DNA of 64,000 bases, taken from the NCBI RefSeq assembly GCF_028200735.1, contig NZ_JAQKPV010000009.1:124001-188000 (forward strand), written 5' to 3'. Under the pieces are notes generated by a model. That model was not told the DNA's origin. It saw only the letters and a list, made by a program, of their open reading frames with translations, and ran no database searches. The translations under genes were made by a program, and so were the position numbers. Of this stretch, positions 63,532-64,000 are shown in pieces (within the stretch, counting starts at the first letter, position 1; each line of letters opens with the position of its first letter). Source of the stretch: Streptomyces sp. ACA25. GTDB taxonomy: Bacteria; Actinomycetota; Actinomycetes; Streptomycetales; Streptomycetaceae.

Positions 63532-64000
63532 CTAAGCGCCGCCGCCGACGGCCGCGTCTCCCCGCTCGGGTGTTACGGCTCCTGCGAGGTCCGGGGCGAG
63601 CCCGCCCAGTTCCCCCGTGTCGCCGAGCCGCAGCAGGAAGGGCCGGTCAGTGGTGTAGCGGATCGCGGTGACCGACGCCGGGCCCGCGGCAATGCGCTGG
63701 AAGAGGTCGAGATGGAGACCGAGGGCGTCGGCCACCAGCGACTTGATGATGTCGCCGTGCGTGCACATCAGCCACAGGGCGTCGGGGCCGTGGTCGCGCT
63801 CGATCCTCCCGGCCCATTCGCGGGCGGCGTCCACTGCCCGGTGCTGCATGGCGCGCAGCGACTCACCGCCCGGGAAAACCGCGGCTGACGGCTGCCGCTG
63901 GACGGTGCTCATCAGCGGTTCCTCGGCCAGCTCGGCCAGCTTGCGGCCGGTCCACTCCCCGTAGTCGCACTCCACGATCCGGTCCTCCGCCCGCACCGGC
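63532..64000 (-). CDS. MSMEG_4193-family phosphatase (partial, N-terminus beyond window)
   Basis: The last 156 residues of a histidine phosphatase of the MSMEG_4193 family (TIGR03848). Visible: IVECDYGEWTGRKLAELAEEP, FPGGESLRAM and the second catalytic His in LMCTHGDIIKSLVADALG. The N-terminal RHG would lie outside the window. Unlike the degenerate protein at the left edge, the catalytic His here is kept. Its place next to DUF3090, SCO1664 and mshC mirrors mycobacteria. Confidence 0.93.
   Translation of the reverse strand, partial: PVRAEDRIVECDYGEWTGRKLAELAEEPLMSTVQRQPSAAVFPGGESLRAMQHRAVDAAREWAGRIERDHGPDALWLMCTHGDIIKSLVADALGLHLDLFQRIAAGPASVTAIRYTTDRPFLLRLGDTGELGGLAPDLAGAVTPERGDAAVGGGA

Overview
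The window is a GC-rich actinobacterial chromosome segment, almost certainly from Streptomyces or a close relative. The signs are strong third-position G/C bias, frequent GTG starts, hairpin terminators without U-tracts, a complete Pup-proteasome locus, mycothiol ligase (mshC), parJ, a CebR-type operator and an IdeR/DmdR-type iron box. As I remember it, the gene order follows the S. coelicolor region running from pheT/pheS through the proteasome to metH, glpFK, parJ and mshC. Local differences occur in the carbohydrate genes at the left edge and in the glycerol operon. No phage, insertion sequence, CRISPR array, rRNA or tRNA was seen, so this is mostly core chromosome.

Layout. 0-9 kb: a histidine-phosphatase-fold protein lacking its catalytic residues, a DUF1918 protein, then a divergent pair (secreted GHL10 glycosidase-like protein and secreted GH74 xyloglucanase with CBM2) sharing a perfect 20-bp CebR-like palindrome. 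Then come 3-hydroxybutyryl-CoA dehydrogenase, a small Cys-rich protein, and divergent NHEJ genes (Ku and a LigD-type polymerase). 9-17 kb: translation genes on the minus strand (pheST, a sensor kinase, a TrmH/SpoU methyltransferase, infC-rpmI-rplT); infC appears to start at a rare AUC codon. 17-26 kb: DUF1844, SseB, a beta-lactamase-fold serine hydrolase, a mycosin-like protease with a membrane partner, and an iron ABC transporter operon behind a near-consensus iron box. 26-34 kb: a 5'-3' exonuclease, a HelY helicase, a lipid kinase, tatC/tatA and the WYL regulators pafC/pafB.

34-44 kb: the Pup-proteasome system (two FKBP isomerases, pafA, prcA, prcB, pup, dop, arc). Pup is ligated to substrates by PafA and removed by Dop; ARC unfolds pupylated substrates and feeds them to PrcAB. 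Pup ends in Glu, so it needs no deamidation. A ferredoxin is transcribed divergently from arc. 44-52 kb: trmI, a site-2 protease, a RecB-type nuclease, an orphan response regulator, an orphan family-5 solute-binding lipoprotein with a near-perfect CebR box inside its first codons, and a HAD hydrolase.

52-64 kb: metH, a glpF-glpK pair without an adjacent gylR regulator or glpD, an unrecognised membrane-anchored protein, parJ, and mshC followed by the actinobacterial families SCO1664, DUF3090 and MSMEG_4193 (the last cut by the window edge). The points most worth following up are the infC AUC start, the two CebR-type sites, the reduced glycerol operon, the structured pup-prcB spacer and the uncharacterised gene set beside mshC.
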